A stretch of DNA of 64,000 nt from an uncultured Oscillibacter sp. (GTDB lineage: Bacteria; Bacillota; Clostridia; Oscillospirales; Oscillospiraceae): positions 11,767-75,766 of the forward strand of contig CATNDJ010000006.1 of NCBI GenBank assembly GCA_950097265.1. Direction: 5' to 3'. The notes below the pieces were generated by a model. It had not been told where the DNA came from. It made no database searches and saw nothing but the letters and a program-made list of their open reading frames with translations. Positions 62,876-64,000 of the stretch are shown here, one piece after another. Numbering within the stretch: the first letter of the stretch is position 1; each line of letters starts with the position of its first letter. The translations under genes were made by a program, and so were the position numbers.

Positions 62876-62940
62876 TTATGCGAAGTGATTTCTTTATTTG
62901 CTGCTCTCTTATGCCATATCTAAGACTTCACTTCGCATAA
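62876..62940. repeat. Right-end inverted repeat of the recombinase element
   Basis: Arms TTATGCGAAGTGA (62876-62888) and TCACTTCGCATAA (62928-62940), a perfect 13-bp pair 39 bp apart. Both this and the left-end repeat have (A/T)TATGC as outermost bases and span 65-70 bp. Confidence 0.75.
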
Positions 62941-63106
62941 CCTTTCTCTTTTCATAATCGAACCCACGGGCGCCCCCAGCCCCATAAAATCGGATGCCCC
63001 TGTCAATCAGGCCGGTGATCGTGTCCTCCAGCTTCACGGCAAGCTGCTCTCGCCCCCATATCGGCAGCTCCCGGTGGCCGGTAAAGCAACAGGTCTGCTC
63101 CCGCAC
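62909..63106 (-). pseudogene. SLOG-superfamily (DUF1273-like) gene, 3' part lost
   Basis: GTG 63106 after AAGGAGGGAGCGGA opens MREQTCCFTGHRELP, followed by LEDTITGLIDRGIRFYGAGGARGFD, the start of a Rossmann-like SLOG nucleotide-sensing fold common on integrative elements. After GFD (about 62957) the sequence stops matching the family and reads into the recombinase element, ending at 62909. Only about 50 native residues remain. It has a good promoter and is divergent from the XRE gene. Confidence 0.75.
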
Positions 63107-63138
63107 TCCGCTCCCTCCTTATGCCCTTCTGTTGCTGT

Positions 63139-63168
63139 ATTATATCATTGTATTGCCATAAATGGCAA
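63139..63168 (-). promoter_or_regulatory. Promoter of the truncated SLOG gene
   Basis: Minus strand: TTGCCA, 18-base spacer, perfect TATAAT. Its minus-35 is one half of the palindrome at 63153-63168. Confidence 0.7.
63153..63168. promoter_or_regulatory. Palindromic operator forming both divergent minus-35 boxes
   Basis: TTGCCATAAATGGCAA is a 7-2-7 perfect palindrome. Each half supplies the minus-35 of one of two back-to-back promoters, so a dimer bound here would shut off both. The XRE product of 63229-63456 is the natural candidate. Confidence 0.6.
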
Positions 63169-63182
63169 TCCCCATCTATAAA
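63153..63182 (+). promoter_or_regulatory. Promoter of the XRE regulator
   Basis: TTGCCA, 18-base spacer, TATAAA, 46 bp before ATG 63229; same geometry as its divergent twin. Confidence 0.6.
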
Positions 63183-63228
63183 TAAATCTGCTGGAAAGTG
63201 ATACCCTTTTAGCAGGAGGGGCGATGCT

Positions 63229-63456
63229 ATGGAAACACAATACCGGGAGCAGTACATCCGCTTTGGGCTGAAGGTGCAATACTACCGAAAATTGCAGGGG
63301 CTGACGCAGGAGGCATTTGCGGATAAGATCGGCAAGTCCTGGTCGTTTGTCGCCAAAGTCGAAAGCCCCACACGGGCCTTTGGCGTGTCGATGGAAACGA
63401 TGTTCAAGATCGCCGAGGTGCTGGAAGTCCCTGTTTCAAAACTGTTTGAGGAATAA
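63229..63456 (+). CDS. XRE-family helix-turn-helix regulator
   Basis: 75 aa, ATG 63229 after AGGAGGGGCGATGCT. Complete HTH_3 domain: FGLKVQYYRKLQGLTQEAFADKIGKS, with the recognition helix region SFVAKVESPT, then MFKIAEVLEVPVSKLFEE. DNA-binding only, no sensor domain. It probably represses itself and the SLOG gene through the shared palindrome. Typical cargo of integrative elements. Confidence 0.88.
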   Translation: METQYREQYIRFGLKVQYYRKLQGLTQEAFADKIGKSWSFVAKVESPTRAFGVSMETMFKIAEVLEVPVSKLFEE

Positions 63457-63462
63457 AAATCA

Positions 63463-63506
63463 CCCTGGACGAACTGTTTCCAGTCAGTCCAGGGCGTATT
63501 TTTTTG
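63463..63506 (+). terminator. Terminator after the XRE gene
   Basis: Stem ccctggac/gtccaggg (63463-63470 with 63487-63494) with inner actg/cagt pairs, then a seven-T run. Confidence 0.85.
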
Positions 63507-63929
63507 TTCAAGGCCGAAACTCGGCGGCTGTGGCCGGGTCACAGAGGTGGGAGGACACGACCCCCAGCTGCTCGCTATCCCCGTGGACAGGGATAGTTCT
63601 GTCGCTCCTGGGATGTGGGAAGCGGGTGGGGTCGGCTTCTTTCTGAGGAAGTGTGCTGAGAATATTTTCTCGCAGTTACGTTTGGCCCGTCCCCATACCT
63701 GGGCTATGGCATCATAGGTGATGCCATTCTCATAGATTGCCTGCACAAAATTGGCATCACCCATGATGCCATGCAGAGATGACGGCACATGACGTCAAAA
63801 ATGCCGTCATGATTCAGTTGAAGCCAATTAAGTGACGGCGACTTGCCGTTACGCTGTTTGCCGTTTTCTCCGAATGGCGTTCCTGCCCCCGTTCAGCGGC
63901 GTTATCTCGCTCGCTCCACGGCGGAGGTC
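63507..63929. other. Gene-free repeat-rich stretch in mobile DNA
   Basis: No frame here is convincing as a gene; a minus-strand frame ending at 63788 runs antisense through the XRE gene. The stretch holds two copies of TGGCATCA-N4-TGATGCCA (63707-63726 and 63752-63771) and a 9-bp inverted repeat ATGACGGCA/TGCCGTCAT (63779-63787 and 63802-63810). Short pieces look like decayed coding sequence. It could be a regulatory or transfer/replication site. Confidence 0.4.
63707..63771. repeat. Two 20-bp palindromes at 45-bp spacing
   Basis: TGGCATCA-tagg-TGATGCCA at 63707-63726 and TGGCATCA-ccca-TGATGCCA at 63752-63771. The 8-bp arms are identical in both copies while the 4-bp centres differ, the pattern of protein-binding sites. 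Confidence 0.7.
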
Positions 63930-64000
63930 ATGGCAAAGTATCCCATTCAGACGGTCATTCAGTTGTCAAAAGCAAAAAAGAAGCCGGTACACCAAAACCA
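63930..64000 (+). CDS. Possible start of a gene running off the right edge
   Basis: ATG 63930 has GGAGG two bases upstream (too close), and encodes MAKYPIQTVIQLSKAKKKPV to the window end. The same frame is open back to 63822 (with SPNGVPAPVQRRYLARSTAE just before the ATG), so the true start may be upstream or this may be a fragment. Family not recognised. Confidence 0.3.
   Translation, partial: MAKYPIQTVIQLSKAKKKPVHQN

Larger units (their letters stand above)
59532..62940 (+). mobile_element. RIT-like element: trio of tyrosine recombinases
   Basis: Three consecutive tyrosine recombinase genes with 14-bp overlaps are bounded on both sides by palindromic sequence (59532-59601 and 62876-62940). 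This is the layout of RIT (recombinases in trio) elements. Base composition is clearly lower in GC than the upstream chromosome. The left boundary sits in a response regulator gene and the right one beside a truncated SLOG gene, so the ends are approximate and the element may be part of a bigger island. Confidence 0.65.

Noticed and set aside
63282-63788. 168-aa minus-strand frame at the right end
   Set aside because: Half of it is antisense to the well-supported XRE gene and the rest has no recognisable domain.

Overview
The window looks like a chromosome segment of a GC-rich, spore-forming, anaerobic Firmicute of the Clostridia, in the style of the Oscillospiraceae / Flavonifractor-Lawsonibacter-Oscillibacter group. 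This is inferred from strong AGGAGG-type ribosome sites, spmA-spmB and a SpoVT/AbrB-type regulator, the acetyl-type lysine pathway (DapH) under a lysine riboswitch, an MBOAT-DHHW-DUF4358 surface acetylation cluster and two carbohydrate ABC systems. No rRNA, tRNA or CRISPR array was seen. From about 59.53 kb onward base composition drops visibly and the content becomes mobile-element DNA.

Layout. 1-4.9 kb: a partial sigma factor, an S-layer-anchored surface protein and a DUF624 membrane protein, all on the minus strand. 5.1-13.7 kb: an alpha-galactoside utilisation locus (MsmK-type ATPase, AraC regulator, binding protein, two permeases, GH36 alpha-galactosidase, second AraC regulator). 13.9-20.9 kb: clostripain-type protease, Sel1-repeat protein, unknown membrane protein, spmBA and an AbrB-type regulator. 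21.1-30.1 kb: a complete histidine operon on the minus strand starting with a HisZ-HisG fusion and carrying two non-his genes. 30.2-40.5 kb: fumarase, an EEP-family phosphatase/nuclease, the MBOAT-DHHW-DUF4358 set, threonine aldolase, KtrAB-type potassium uptake and an M20 deacylase. 40.6-44.6 kb: lysine riboswitch, dapA-dapB-dapH, and lysA on the other strand. 44.7-46.8 kb: a selenium/sulfur trio (yedF, cysteine-desulfurase-like, DUF3343). 46.8-49.8 kb: a single-gene SIR2-STAND NTPase-TPR protein with its own promoter and terminator, the strongest candidate for an undescribed immune system here. 50.0-59.5 kb: a phosphorolysis locus (GH94 phosphorylase, phosphohexomutase, YesM-type kinase, binding protein, two permeases) ending in a truncated YesN-type response regulator. 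59.5-64 kb: a trio of overlapping tyrosine recombinases (RIT-like element), then a truncated SLOG gene divergent from an XRE regulator, and a repeat-rich stretch running to the window edge.

How it works together. Both sugar loci lack a dedicated ATPase in their transporter operon, so the single MsmK-like ATPase at 5.1 kb could power both. GH36 would hydrolyse imported alpha-galactosides, while GH94 plus the mutase would convert a beta-linked disaccharide to a sugar 6-phosphate without spending ATP. The M20 deacylase diverges from the riboswitch-controlled dap genes and is a plausible missing step of the acetyl-DAP branch. The RIT-like element abuts the broken response regulator on one side and a broken SLOG gene on the other, so this is not a simple insertion. 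The first recombinase also begins with what looks like the N-terminus of a large serine recombinase, which suggests nested mobile elements or a rearranged island edge.
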